Of a stretch of DNA of 64,000 nucleotides, positions 1 through 11,882 are shown piece by piece. A model generated the notes under the pieces. That model did not search any database and was not told the origin of the DNA. It saw only the letters and a program-made list of their open reading frames with translations. The stretch is from Onchidella celtica. Lineage: Eukaryota > Mollusca > Gastropoda > Systellommatophora > Onchidiidae. How positions within the stretch are numbered: position 1 is the stretch's first letter; each line of letters begins with the position of its first letter. Location of the stretch: the NCBI GenBank assembly GCA_963931925.1, contig OZ007575.1, forward strand, positions 33,825,850 through 33,889,849, written 5' to 3'. Made by a program: the position numbers and the translations under genes.

Positions 1-2420
1 ACTCACACTTTTCATTTTGATAACACAAGATAAATAAATAAAAAGTGGGCATAACCCCTCGTGATACGACAGAGTGCACGAACGGGCCACTTTGTGTTTC
101 TTTTTTTTCTTTTTTAAGAATGCGCGTCTTGTTGTGAGCAGTTTAAGTCCCGCCCATTTACTACCTCTGACGTCAGGCTCTTGCTCTGGTCTTCGTCATC
201 GTCAGCAATTGACGATTGTCTAACCAAATCCTGTTTCTAAATAATTTGTAGGGCATATTATGACTCTGTTAAATGTCGAATCTTTTAAAGAAAATAAATA
301 CTGGTCTTTTTTTTACAAAGCTTAATGGTAGTTCCTCGTAAAATCGCCGCTATAAGACAAGGGCATCTCTTAAAAGGACCAATGCGTTTATTCCATTCTC
401 GTACATAACAAGACCAATTTACACTGTAAAGAAACGACTTTTCATTTCGAAAATCGCCTCGGTAGTGCTTGGATGTCGACACCTAGGCAGTTTTAAAAGC
501 CAACGCTGTTCATATTTTTAAGTCGTGTTAATTTTGAAAACGGCACACATTTCCCAGGCATTTAATCACGTTAGGACTTACTGTGGAGGTCATAAAAATG
601 TTTGTGTGACTCCTAGACGTTTTTACGTGTTTATTTGACATTATCTGATGTTGTTATAAACCGGAACCTGGTCATGTACTCTACCGTGCTATAGAAAAAT
701 ACCGCATGTTGCCGAAAAGAAACTGCTACAAAAGATCACTAAAAAAAAAAAACCAACAAAAACAACCCTGACGCTACTATTTATTTTTGTTTGAATTTCC
801 ATTTTGTGATGATCAAAAAGAAACCATCAGTCATAAAAAGAATGTACCCCAATTAGAGATTTGTATTATTTCGTTCTGAGAAACTATGGTGTTAAAAAAG
901 TGAACTTGACCTAACACGGCTTTTACTGTCTTTTTCCGTAACTCGGCAGTACTGGTACGTGCATTCGCTCACAAACGCCCATCACCACATGCTTCTGTCT
1001 CTGAGAGCGTGACAATCTGTCCATTGTCTCCTAATGGCCTTGCCCGCCTTATCGCTGCAGTCCCATTTTTCATCTCGCCAGATAACTTCTCGTGCCTTCA
1101 CTTCTTTTTGGGGTTCTTGCTATCAGCACTGGGCCCCCCTCCCGTTCCTGTCTGGGTTGACCCTCGTGTGAAAACCAGATATGGGTAGATTTTTTTTTTT
1201 TTTCTTTTCTCTATGGCAAGGAAAGAAAATTTCAGAAAATGGTACCGTAACGGGACCGAATGATGGGTAGGACGACAGAAGAATAACAGGGTCTTGATAA
1301 TGAGTGAGTAAATGCATGTGAAAAAAGTGAATCAGTCGGAGGGTGGGGGAGGGGAGGTGAGAGGGGGAGGGAGCAGTGCCTACAATGCCTACAAACAAAC
1401 AAAACTGTGGAGTTTAACCGAGTCGCGCGAAAAGTGTTTCAGTTGGCATGAAAGGACAATCGCATATTATCATTTATGGCAATAATGGCAATATTGTCAG
1501 AGAACTAAAACCCGCCCAAAACGCCTACACTGTATAGCCTGTATACACTTCAGGGATGGGAGTAACAAAACTGGAGACAAGAGGAAATAAAGCAGCAAGA
1601 CGGAAGAAGTTTTGATAAGTTTGGATATACAAATTGTATATTTTTTTCTATGCATGAAAAATGCATGTCGATGATTCAAGAAGTTGAGAGAACAAGATAA
1701 GCGCTACCGCTTCAGCATTTCTGCAAGCTTGACAGGGACAGGGATCATCATTGTTTCAGTTTCCTTAGCCGTCTGGATTCTCGTTTTCTTTACCCTTTAA
1801 AAAAAAAAATTATTATTATTTCTGCGGGCAGCGCTACAAATTAAGCCATATCTCTCCCTTTACGTTAATGTGAGCTGAATGGCCACTGTGCTGGGTGAGG
1901 AAGTGCGTAAGAAAATATTTGTACTCACTTCCTTCCAAATGTTTTGAAAAGTTGGCGGTGGCGTGGGAATTTATGAACCTATTGGAATTTTGAAGAGTCA
2001 TTCTTATGTTTTTTGTCCTTCTTCTTCTTTAATTATGTCTTTGAAATTAGACTTAAGTCACTCAGTGCAAAAAGAAGGAACAATCTAAAGAAATAATTGT
2101 ACTGAAATGTCCTGAGTCTTTGCAGAAAAAAAAGCTTAATTAAAATTTGCCTATGAAGTTTTTTTTGTTGTTTTTTTTTGGTTTTTGTTTTCTTCTGGAG
2201 CCGACCAGCAAATTATATCTCTCGGTTATTTATAGTTTTAGTTTTTTTGTTTTTTTTTGTTTTTTTTTTTAAACTTCTATCCTTAATGGAGACTGTTCAG
2301 TTTTGTACATTTTGTCATTGGCATTGTTTCGTGACTGCAAGTGTTATGTATTTGGTAGGAGAAACTTCCTTGTAGGTAAAGCCAGTGATAATGAACAATG
2401 TACCTCTTGTTATTCCCCAG
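1..2420. other. Upstream or 5' intron sequence of the SoxD gene; no coding signal
   Basis: No open frame here looks like protein. The frames on both strands are short and of low-complexity composition. A- and T-rich runs occur at about 102-117, 740-770, 1190-1205, 1798-1818 and 2160-2275. Because a good splice acceptor ends at 2420, this stretch is best read as intron 5' to the first coding exon, or as promoter plus leader if a transcription start lies inside it. The only regulatory-type site I can point to is a consensus CRE near 168, listed separately. I cannot place an untranslated first exon from sequence alone. Confidence 0.5.
168..175. promoter_or_regulatory. Consensus CRE palindrome next to a GC box
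   Basis: The octamer TGACGTCA is the full palindromic cAMP-response element bound by CREB/ATF factors. A CCGCCC GC-box-like hexamer lies about 15 bases upstream, near 149-154. A CRE beside a GC box is common in animal promoters. One octamer is expected by chance in about 65 kb, so this is only a candidate. No transcription start can be proven here. Confidence 0.2.
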
Positions 2421-3147
2421 GACTATGTCTTCCAAGCGAAAAAACACACCCACCAAGTTGTCTAAAGAAGAGCTGGTTTCGGACCAATCAGCAATTGGCC
2501 TGAACGACTGCTCAGCTGAAGACCTTGACCTCGACACTTCGGGGACAGAACAGGACGTCCTGGCGGACAACAACAACAGTGACCACAATCAAGACAACAA
2601 CGAAGAGCCCGAAGACTCTGAGAGGCGGGTGACTGAAGACGCCTCTGTCGACGGACACAACGAACAGGAAGACGGCGATCAAACGGAAGACAACGAAAAT
2701 CTCAACAACGAGGACGAAGACACTAACATTCAAAAGGCTAATTTGACCCGTCCTCAGAGTGGTCAAGAATCCGACTCTGAAACCGAAGCTGACAAGGGCA
2801 GTTCTCGTTTTTTCGGGGACACCAACGGGGAATCCTCCGGCACGGCGTCTTCCCCGAGCAAACTGTTATCATCCACGCCTTCAATCCTGGGTAGCGCTGG
2901 ACAGTATAATTCCCAGAAGCGCTCTATGGAGACGGTTCTCAAGCGCCTGAGCTCCAAGGCAACGGACGGTGTGACGGAGGCAGCGGCGACTGCTGGAGAC
3001 GAGGACGGAGACAACCCTGGGGTCATGGACACGGTACAAGCTGTGCTGGCTGGAGAAGCCACGCTCAGCGAGAAGGAAAGACAGATTAGCGAGATGATTA
3101 ACCATCTGCAGAACATACGTGAAAACCTCAGCAAGCAAAAAGATCAG
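2421..3147 (+). CDS. soxD: SoxD (Sox5/6/13-type) transcription factor, first coding exon
   Basis: SoxD proteins are nuclear HMG-box factors that dimerise through an N-terminal leucine zipper and regulate cell differentiation. The exon begins after a polypyrimidine stretch and AG at 2419-2420. The ATG is at 2425 and the exon ends at a CAG|GTAGGT donor (3147/3148), giving exactly 241 codons and phase 0. Visible parts: a MSSKR start (as in vertebrate SOX5/SOX6); an acidic Asn/Asp/Glu/Ser-rich region at about residues 15-125; a Ser-rich stretch at about 135-160; a basic SMETVLKRLSSK segment at about 167-178, in the place of the SOX5/6 SLADVVDTLKQ motif; and LSEKERQISEMINHLQNIRE at 214-233, matching the family's LAEKERQ zipper start. 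L214, I221, L228 and L235 fall at heptad spacing. The earlier in-frame ATG at 2398 precedes the acceptor, so 2425 is preferred. The HMG box must lie downstream of the window. The family call rests on remembered family sequences, not a search. Confidence 0.85.
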
Positions 3148-3153
3148 GTAGGT
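3148..3153 (+). promoter_or_regulatory. Splice donor of SoxD coding exon 1
   Basis: The exon ends CAG and the intron opens GTAGGT, a close match to the animal donor consensus. Reading past it reaches a stop after only a few codons (ending GSGK), which supports splicing here rather than read-through. The next coding exon must be entered in phase 0. Confidence 0.75.
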
Positions 3154-3292
3154 TCTGGGAAATGACATTTATTATTGACATGTTGTGAAAGTTCAGCTCA
3201 TAATACTCAAAGTAGCTAGAAATATTACTTCTTTTTCCTCTTTCATTATCAGGTTATTTTTCTTTTTTTTTTGCTCTGCTTTTTTTTTCCCT

Positions 3293-3510
3293 TCTGTTAG
3301 AGTTCTCCTCCCCCACTCTCTTTCTCTCTCACTCTCCCTCTCTTTCTCTCTTTTCCTCACTCTTTCCCTCCTTCTCACATTTCTTTCTCTTTCTCTCTCG
3401 CTCCTTTTGTTTCTCTCTCCCCATCTCTCATTCTTTCGTTTTGCTCTTTTTTCTCTTTCTCTATCACTTTTCCCTCTCTCTTTCTCCCTCTGTCTTTTTC
3501 TGCCCCTTGT
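3293..3510. repeat. Pyrimidine-rich (TC)n-like tract
   Basis: About 200 bases are almost entirely C and T on the + strand, with TCTC, TTTC and CCCT motifs and no fixed unit. The open frames seen in it on both strands (Ser/Leu-rich on +, Arg/Glu-rich on -) follow from the composition and are not genes. It lies about 150 bases into the intron after SoxD exon 1. Confidence 0.85.
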
Positions 3511-5808
3511 GCCTATAATATATCTATGTATTTTTGTTCTCACCACCGAACTTTCACTCTCACCCTGCTGGTATGTCAGTCTATCTATTTGGTAGAATAT
3601 CTCATGTTCTACGAAAAGGACAACAGAATTACTTTCCTTCTGTTGCGTTGATCCACGTATTTGAAAAAAACACCATTCTGTCAACAATGACACTGATTAC
3701 AGTAACAGATTTGGCAACTGATCTCAAAGAAATCTGGGGAATCCGATTTGAAACATCAAAAATTTACTCACACACTGAAAGTTCATACCTACTTGTGGGT
3801 TCTCTGAGGGCGTGTGTTCTAGTGCTCACCGTAGCCGTAAAAATACACGTGCGGTCTCCCCCAGCTGCTGTTTTTTATCCATGAAATTGGTTTTTGTTTA
3901 TTGAAACCTTTTTGTTGTTTCTACCCTTTGAATCTCTCGAGGTAGTTTTTACCCTCCAGTTTACTGTTTATCTGTGCCAATTCTTTTATCTATAAGTTTA
4001 AAGCCCCGTGTGACAGTTGGCTTTCACGTTACATTAAAGACAAAGGTTTACCCAAAAAATTTCATGGCTTACTTTGTGCATTCTTCAGTCCTTTCTAGAC
4101 CCGTCTTTCACTGTTTTGTTGCACCTTTGATCTTTCAGCGTACTCGTGCTGGTTCTATCTTTTTGAGGGAGATCGTCAGTACTTGTAGGACCAGAAATAA
4201 ACCAGCAGTGGTAATCAGCTGCCAGTTACGTCCTATAATATTGTACCTCGTCAGGGATGGACGATTCTGAGGATTTAGGAGTATCGATGGAAATTGCTGA
4301 AGCGATTATACTTGAAACTTAAAGGCAACGGGGATGCTTCTCTTAGGGCTGTTTTGAATCGTGAATCATACATACTCATGGCTTCATTTGTTCTTTGAAT
4401 GGTGAAGCAGTTGCACGACTGAATACTATGTGCATTTTAGGATCTGGGCGATTACCACCCATACGCCAAATAATAGAGAAAATTTTAGGTGAATTGTTTG
4501 GAACAATTTGTTGTGTAAGGTTCCCAGCAATGAATATCGAGATTTGGCAACCAGAACGTTTATGTCCAAAATAGTCAAATTAAGGAAAATGAGTTTGGAA
4601 TTTGTAATTTTAGTGAACATTCAATTAATTGCAATAACTTCAACATATTCATATGAATCGTTTTATTGGGTTTTGAAATATAGTCACACACCTTATGTCT
4701 CAGAAATCTACTGGCATTTAAGAGCAATGAATAAAATCAGACATAACACATTCTGGTTTTTAATCCTCGATATGTTTGAGGGTCTGGTTTTCTAAATATT
4801 CTAATTGCAAGTGATGCTTTTCCTGTACTTCGACGTCTCAATTATCCAGTTAACGTCCCTGAAATTGCGATCTAGACTACCTGTCCAGAAAAACTGGAGC
4901 TTTTGTTAACTTACATTGAAATTGCATACTCTATCACATCTTTCAGGGGAAACAACAGTGCCTTCTAAGATCTGTGCACTCAGGGGAAAAGAGTGGAGCA
5001 ATAGTTAAATAGTTAAAGATTAGTCAGTTTTGTTCCTATCACTTTCTCATTCAGTCTCATATAGTTATCATGAAAACATCCATTTTATTTCCTGTGAATC
5101 CCTCTAAACGTTTATGACCGCCGTGGATAAATTTACTGAACTTCCAAAGTTTCCCTTTTTCTGGGCACGCATAGATGATGACTCTTATCACGAACAGATT
5201 CGAATTCCGGAGTTAAACCTGACCCATCAACCAACTTTAGTAGTGACAAAAACAAGGCGCTGCTACAAGAGTACTTAGGAAAATTTCTACAGTGACTTAA
5301 ACGTCAGAGGAAACATAGGCCAGATTCGCTCGACTGTCTTATAAATATCAGCGGGGAAATGAATGCTATCTCTCCACCTCATATATATCAATATGGTGCC
5401 TGCTACTCGTTACAATCTCCAGTCGCCACCGGTTTCAACAAACGAAAAACAGGGAAAACTGGCGGGTGGAAATGACAAGTTACAAGCCAACGTGAAGAGA
5501 AAAACTAGGAGATAGGAGGACGATGTTTTGGGGCGGCGTAAAGAAGTTGGAGCCGGGAGATTAGTACTGATGAAATCTCAGACTGAAAGGGAATGACGCC
5601 GATACTTAACGATAGCCAGAGATTTTCAAAATAAATCTGCGTTTTTCAGGGCTAATGGCGCGGGCTGAGATTCTGGACGGTGTGTGAGCGATAAAGTATA
5701 TTATTAATTATAGAGACCATATTGTACGGGAGTGAGTTACATGTGTGTCATGGAGGAGATTTTAATGAGAGTAAAAATAGTAATGTTCGTGGACAGGATA
5801 TGACCTGT
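3511..5808. other. Unique intronic sequence, AT-rich; no gene seen
   Basis: I see no coding signal or repeat here. The 4420-4800 part is very AT-rich with overlapping short frames on both strands and no recognisable motifs. A 54-codon frame with rather even amino-acid use starts at the ATG at 5114 (MTAVDKFTELPKFPFFWARI at its start). It has no recognisable domain or splice context and is probably chance or an unrecognised relic. Confidence 0.45.
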
Positions 5809-6120
5809 AAGTTTGTTGAACCCAGTACTGTTTCTTACAAGTTTGATGAACTCGGCACTGTTTCCTACAAGTGTGTTGAACTCGGTACTGTTTCTTACAA
5901 GTTTGATGAACTCGGCACTGTTTCCTACAAGTGTGTTGAACTCGGTACTGTTTCTTACAAGTTTGATGAACTCGGTACTGTTTCCTACGTATGTTTTGAA
6001 CTCGGTACTGTTTCTTACAAGTTTGTTGAACTCGGTACTGTTTCCTACATATGTTTTGAACACGGTACTGTTCCCTACAAGTTTGATGAACTTGTTATTT
6101 TTTCTTACAAGTTGTTGATC
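5809..6120. repeat. 30-bp minisatellite, 10 copies plus a partial
   Basis: Units of 30 bases start at 5809, 5839, 5869 and so on to 6079, with a partial unit at 6109. The core is GAACTCGGTACTGTTTCYTA. Copies with AAGTTTGATGAA alternate with copies having AAGTGTGTTGAA, giving a 60-bp higher-order unit in the first half. Copies near 5989 and 6049 have diverged to ATGTTTTGAA. Since 30 is a multiple of 3 and the unit lacks stops in several frames, two + frames and one - frame stay open throughout. The + frame repeats ELGTVSYKFD. I read this as a minisatellite rather than a repeat-protein gene, as I see no start context, splice signals or homology. Confidence 0.9.
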
Positions 6121-6750
6121 GCTGAGGCAGAGGAAATTAATAACCAGTGAAATTTTCAATATTCTCAATATTTCTGTACCACATAAGCATTTTACAAGAA
6201 AAAGGGGGCGGGGCTGTGTATCTATGTGGGTAAATGTTTGTTTCTGTCTACGAAAGGGATGTATTTACAAGCGAATGACTCTACTTGTTTTTCACGCAAT
6301 AGACGGATTAAATACATTTTCTAAAAGACAAATCTTGCCGAATTTTAAAAACTTCACCACTGACTCAGAAAAAAAAAAATATGCACGGAAATTAAAACAT
6401 CTATAGGACACCAGGGTCAAATCACAGAATATCTCAAATTTCAGTATTTCATGAGTTTGCTTGTAATCAACGTAAGGTCACAATTTTTCCGGCCTGAGCT
6501 GAAGGAAAAATCACAGGGCGTACATGAAGATGTTTTATTTTCTTCTCTGTGTACGTTTTTTGCTTGTGTCGGGGTCAATCTAAATGAAACCTTTTATGAA
6601 AGGCCCGGAGTGTCTGTTCTTCGTCTCTCTACAGGAACCAAACAATGATAAGGAGTTTCCCCTCTCATCTTTACCACAATCTGGTCTGTTTCAAGGGACT
6701 ATTTTCTTTTCTGCTGGCATCTCGTGTCGTGACTCTTGTCCACAGAGATA

Positions 6751-6751
<1 letters not shown>
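6121..6751. other. Unique intronic sequence; nothing recognised
   Basis: Mixed-composition DNA between the 30-bp minisatellite and a (TC)n block. Short open frames are present but have no coding character or splice-site context that I can support. Confidence 0.4.
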
Positions 6752-6835
<84 letters not shown>

Positions 6836-7139
6836 TTCGTTGTCTCTCTGTCTCTCTCTCTCTCTTTATTTTTCTTTCCCTTTCTCTCACTCATTCTCTA
6901 CCTCTCTCCCTCCTTTCTCTCTATTTCTCTTTCTCTCTGTCTCTCTCTCTCTCTCTTTCTCTCTTTTTCCTCTTAAATTACCTTCTCTTCTGTCTCTTCC
7001 TTCTCTATATCTCTCTCTGTCAGTCTGTCTGTCTTTGTTTCTCTCTTTATCGCTCTCTCTCACCCATCCTCTCTTGTTCTCTCTCTCCACTATATTTCTC
7101 GCTCTCTGCTTGTCTCTACTTCCTTCCCCTCTCTCTCCC

Positions 7140-7201
<62 letters not shown>
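6752..7201. repeat. (TC)n microsatellite with a degenerate pyrimidine tail
   Basis: A pure (TC)n run of about 39 units occupies 6752-6829. It is followed by about 370 bases of interrupted CT-rich sequence with short (TCTG)n around 7140-7170. Long Ser/Leu frames on + and Arg/Glu frames on - are artefacts of the dinucleotide. The mirror-symmetric purine/pyrimidine run could adopt triplex (H-DNA) structure. Confidence 0.95.
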
Positions 7202-7202
<1 letters not shown>

Positions 7203-7876
7203 CTGTGTCTTCAAAATGCTTGTCTCCAGTGCTACCCCATCCCTCGTCACCTCGACCCTTACCCCAGCTGTTGCGGTCGGCACCCGAGATTTTTTTTTTT
7301 ACTGTAAACCATTTCGTTTCCTATCCACAGATTACAGTTAATGATATGTTCTTGGAAAAAAACCAAAAAAACCAACCCTTCACGTTTATAATCTAGCTGT
7401 AACCAAAGCTAACTAGGTGTATTATAATATATTTTCAATCTCATTCATAAACTCTACATTAAAACCGGCAGAAAAGTGCTGCAGTTAATATCTATTTAAG
7501 GCAGAACATTGAATATTAAAAAAGAAGGAGTAACTGCAGTTGTGGCCAATATTTAGTCTTTTTTTTTTTTAATTTGATCTCTTTTAATGACTGAAAGGAA
7601 AATAGTAATAAATTGTGAATTCTTTTACCTTCTTTTCTTTTTAACTTTTTTAATTCTAAGTTTTTAATTGAGCTAAATTAACTCTGCATTAAATTGTAAC
7701 TTTCCATCGAGAAAATAAAAGTTTTACAGTAGAGGCACGTGATTCTGCAGAGTTTTCTGTATAATCATGGGCTTATCATGGAGCAGCCATACCGTCAAAG
7801 ACATTTTCCTTGTTACAAGTATTCATCACAACAGATAGCGTCGCGTTTCCTGTCACGTACCCAGGCACTGGGAACC
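7202..7876. other. AT-rich unique intronic sequence
   Basis: Strongly AT-rich from about 7380 to 7740, with T9-T10 and A-rich runs. No gene or mobile-element signature was seen. Confidence 0.4.
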
Positions 7877-8272
7877 ATTCATTCATTCATTCATTCATTC
7901 ATTCGTTCGTTTGTTCGTTCATTCATTCATTCTTACCGTTAATTCATTCATTCATTCGTTCTGTCCGTTCATTCATTTATTCTTACCGTTCATTCATTCA
8001 TTGATTCGCTCTTTCCGTTCATTCATTCATTCATTCATTCATTCACTAGCCTCGTTCTTCGTCAATTTCGTTCATTCGTTCATTCAACAGTCATGTTCAT
8101 CCATCAATTTCATTCATTCATTCATTCATTCATTCATTCATTAATCATGTTCAGTCATCAATTTCATGCAGCCATTCATTCGTTAGTCATGTTCATTCAT
8201 CGATTTCATTCATTCATTCATTCAATCATTCTCTCTGTTCATTCATTCAATCATTCATTCATTCATACAAAA
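7877..8272. repeat. (ATTC)n tetranucleotide tract, interrupted
   Basis: Long blocks of ATTC are broken by short variants (GTTC, TTACCGTTC, ATGTTCATCC). The variants themselves recur, for example AGTCATGTTCATYCATC near 8090, 8145 and 8185, so larger segments of the tract have duplicated. The frames reading repeated FIHS are a translation of the repeat. Confidence 0.95.
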
Positions 8273-8456
8273 TTAATACAAAAATCACCACTGTCATAAA
8301 TTTTAAAAGAAAAAAGGACTAAAAGAGGAAAAAATAACGAGTAAAAAAAAAAAAGATTACAACTGAAATTTTGAAGTTACCAATAGTATACCATCTACAC
8401 CTCATGGACATGGCTGTGGTATACAACCGTATCCGGTAATCATTTGCTTACTAATA

Positions 8457-8863
8457 TGTGAGTGTGCATGAGAAAACCCACAATAAGTCGGCAGAGCTGA
8501 TATTGAGAAAAACGGCTTTAAAGTGAAAATGATTATGGGTCCGACACAAACTTTTAACTTGGCTGTTGTTTAGGGGACCGTGGCATGTTACAGGGTAAAC
8601 TGTAGACGAGCAGTGAACACTACTCAATATGATCTCTATAACGGCTTTGTAATTAGACTGCGGTCTCCTAACAGCAATCACTCCAATATTACTTGGTCAA
8701 TTAGCTATTGCCACTTATAGGATTAAATGCCGTTTTCTCAAAATCTTGTTTTAGGGGGGTCACTGACTTCAATTCATCAGAAATGTCTTGTCTTTTATTA
8801 TATGTACAGAACTCAAAATGTCATGTTGCCGACTTATGCCGGGTTTTCTCATGCACACTTACA
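8457..8863. mobile_element. MITE (TA-flanked, family A), copy 1
   Basis: A 407-bp non-coding element. Its left end starts TGTGAGTGTGCATGAGAAAA and the right end, read from the other strand, starts TGTAAGTGTGCATGAGAAAA. The terminal inverted repeat continues to about 40 bases through an AATAAGTCGGCA-type segment. TA dinucleotides flank it at 8455-8456 and 8864-8865, the target duplication expected of Tc1/mariner-like and some other DNA transposons. A second copy in the same orientation lies at 43850-44249. There is no transposase, so it must depend on one encoded elsewhere. Short open frames found in both copies are shared because of common descent and show no sign of being genes. Confidence 0.85.
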
Positions 8864-10264
8864 TATGTCAAATTTTCACGGTCATGGATTTTACACTAAA
8901 ACCTGGGACCTTTCTCGTTGCCTTTTCTTCCCCGATAAAAACGAGAAGAAAAGTTACATATATCTACATTTAATTCTATGAATATTATACATCCCTACCT
9001 CAAATCTAAACTAAAGTATCTCGATTCAGTGCCAAAAGACGTCTTCGTCAGGAATAAAGTTAAGAGGAAAAAGAAAAAGGAAAAAAAAATACTGGATATA
9101 CCAGATTCATTCTTAGCGGCCAGCGAATCTGCCAAAGCCATGCAAAGCGGTAGTCAAGACGTCATTAAGCTAATTCCCCGTGGCACGTACGGCAAATTTT
9201 AGACCTTCCTCTCTACGCGTATCTGACATTGTCAGCATTCATTGCAAGGTGGCATTTCGAGAGACGGTTCTCCACTTTTCTCTCTTTTCGAGACGTCAAA
9301 TGTGAAAAGAACGCCTTTAAGACCTGGCTGGGTGTGTGATATTATAATATGTGGCATTGTTTCTTTTCCCGGATGTCTTATACAGACTTATTCTTATCAT
9401 GCCTTTGTTAATTGTGGCTGATGTTCGTGAGTGTGGTCGTGTGCATACTTGTGCGTGTGTGATTGTTTTTAAGTTTGTTTTTCCTGACCTGCCACTTTGG
9501 ATTTCACATTTAGTTCCTTCGGGCGGTCTCGCTGAACAGTATCTGGCATTGATTGCATTATTTGCCAAGTGGCACTGCTGTCTTCACTTGTTGGGTCATT
9601 CCATTTCGAAACCGGCAAAGAACTGACTTTCTGAGTTGTCTGAAGGTTTTATTGCCTTGTTGCTTCATTGTCACACGGCTTTTGTAAGTGGATAAAAGAA
9701 ATCTTGCATATCAGAAACCAGAGTCGTTGGTTGGAAGACCAGCCAGCGCCATCCTTGCACTGTTGTTTAGTGGGAACTAAAATTGTATTCTAAATCAAGC
9801 AAATTTAAAGATAAAAGAAAAAACAAATTACCAACAACAACAACAACAACACTGTAGACCTTTACCGTCAACAAAAGAAATGGAAATAATGAAGATGTTA
9901 AGAATGTGGATGCCGGTGAAGAAAGGATAATTATCTAGTCAGTGCAGTACCATGACAGGTGGAGCACATGACCCGCGTCGTGGAAGACAAATCGCCCCCT
10001 GTTCTGCCCTTTAGCCTCCGGAATCATCCCTGGCTTCTGTACCGACAGAGTCTAAATGTCAGCGTTTGGAACCCAACACCGTCCGTAATAGTCAGCCTGA
10101 CATCTATCCGGGGCAACTTGTCTTCCTTGATGGTCTGTCGACAGGTTGGAAGGGTAAGACTGCTGGCATCGGCTTCAGATCTACAAGGGGATAGATTGAT
10201 CGCTCGTGCACGAGCATGCCGAGTGAGTGTGGGTAGGTGGGTACGAGTGTATGTTTACGCGCGT
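8864..10264. other. Unique intronic sequence; short (CAA)n near 9832-9850
   Basis: A Lys-rich frame at about 8978-9202 and others between 9317 and 9626 have no recognisable features. A CAA trinucleotide run lies at about 9832-9850. I see no transposon ends or splice-bounded coding exon. Confidence 0.4.
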
Positions 10265-10395
10265 GCATGAGTGGCTGTCTGACTGAATAACTGAGTGAGT
10301 AAGTGACTGACTTACTAACTGAATGACTGGCTGATTGACTGACTGGCTGAATGACTGAGTGAATGAGTGAGTAAGTGAATATGTATATGTGTGTG
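10265..10395. repeat. Degenerate 4-bp repeat (TGAC/TGAG/TGGC)
   Basis: About 130 bases keep a 4-base period in which GACTG, GAGTG and GGCTG variants alternate. It is an old, decayed tetranucleotide microsatellite. There are shorter decayed GATT runs near 10665-10710. Confidence 0.8.
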
Positions 10396-11577
10396 CTGGT
10401 TAGCGGATGTCATCATCCCTTAGCTCGTTGCCTGGCCAGAGGGCGTCCACCGTACTCGCTAAACGAAAAACAAAATTATTGAGAACTACGAAGTATGACA
10501 ATGTAGTGTGTCGGTGCTTCAGATGGCCGACATTTATCTTTCACAGCTAGCATTAAACAGGAACAGACCCCAAAAATTACTTGGACATGACATAAAATAA
10601 AAATGAAAAATGAATAATTTGCAGAACGATACCTTTCTACGTAATCAAGTCAAAGGATCAATTGATTAATTATTATTGTTATTATTATTGATTGATTGAT
10701 TTGATCGATTGAAATGATACGTGACTGGATCGATGCGCACCAGCCTCTTTCCCCCTTATCCCCCCTCCCCCCTCCCCCTCCCAGGGAAATAGCATTACAA
10801 TTTTACCTATTTATGTGTCTTCTTTTTGTTGTTTGTTTTACGAGTTATTTAATATGACCTTACTGCCTGCTGGTACGGCAAAATTGCATTGACACTCCTA
10901 GAAAAATCTTTCCGAAATATAATCACGAAAAGTGTGCTTGTTTTTTGATAACACGGAGACAGTGCTCTCCTTGTGAAGTTTGACAGAACAGAATTTCACT
11001 CGGTTTACATTTCCCGTCATATTTTAAAAAGGCTCGCAGACATGAGGAAAAGAAAAACAATATAATGCCAGACTTCGAGATGCAATTTCTCAGACAAGCG
11101 CGGGTGCAAAAATGAAAGTGCTGTAAAACGATAATATAATACACGATGTATTTTGGACTGGCTTGAACTCCCAGATAAAACACATCCATATACATTTTGA
11201 TGGTGTGAAAGTTTACACAACATCTCTTACCAAAATGACGTTCGTATTTGTAAGCGCAGTTTGTTTTATAAACATCGACGATGAAGTTCATATCTTAATG
11301 TGTTCAACGCCCAATAAATCTAATTTGACCAAGATAATGGATACACGTCCGTGTTTTTGTGTTTATTTTCACACTTGGGTATATCAATATGTCTTTCTGT
11401 TTCGTGGAATAGAATATTGAAAGCTTTTGAGGATGTTCATGAACTCGTGCGTGGTTTATCTTGATTGTATCGTTTCTGTTACTCCAACTTGAAACATGGT
11501 TTTTAAAGGGTTTTGTATGCTGGTGCACGGTGTAGGAAATTATCTGTAAATATTGGCGTAGACGGCAACGCATGAAG
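10396..11577. other. Unique intronic sequence; nothing recognised
   Basis: Mixed sequence with a decayed ATT/GATT patch (10665-10710) and a C-rich stretch at about 10750-10785. Frames on both strands around 10920-11570 overlap one another and have no family resemblance that I can see. Confidence 0.4.
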
Positions 11578-11785
11578 CCTGCATCTGTCTGTCTGTGTGT
11601 TTATGTGTGTCTGTCTGTTTGTGTGCAAGTATATCTGTCTGTCTGTCCCCCCGTCGGTCGGTATCTATCCATCTATCTATTTAGCTATCTTTCTACCTGT
11701 CTGTCTATTTATCTATCTATCTATCTATCTGTGTGTCTATCTGCCTGTCTGTCGGTCTGTCTGTCGGTCTGTCTGCCTGCCTGCC

Positions 11786-11818
<33 letters not shown>

Positions 11819-11847
11819 GCCTGTCTATCTGTCTATCTATCTATCTA

Positions 11848-11882
<35 letters not shown>

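Noticed and set aside
2398-2424. Earlier in-frame ATG adding nine residues to SoxD
   Set aside because: It lies upstream of the splice acceptor at 2420, and the family's MSSKR start matches the ATG at 2425.
6645-7341. Ser/Leu-rich frames on + and Arg/Glu-rich frames on -
   Set aside because: Translation of (TC)n/(GA)n. The same applies at 3185-3693, 14259-15458, 20655-21195, 23626-24004, 32091-32477, 43126-43317, 43659-44067 and 63083-63573.
8451-8981. Pair of homologous frames (MPFSQNLVLGGSLTS...) shared with 44113-44361
   Set aside because: Shared because both lie in copies of the same MITE. They overlap its terminal inverted repeats and show no transposase motif.
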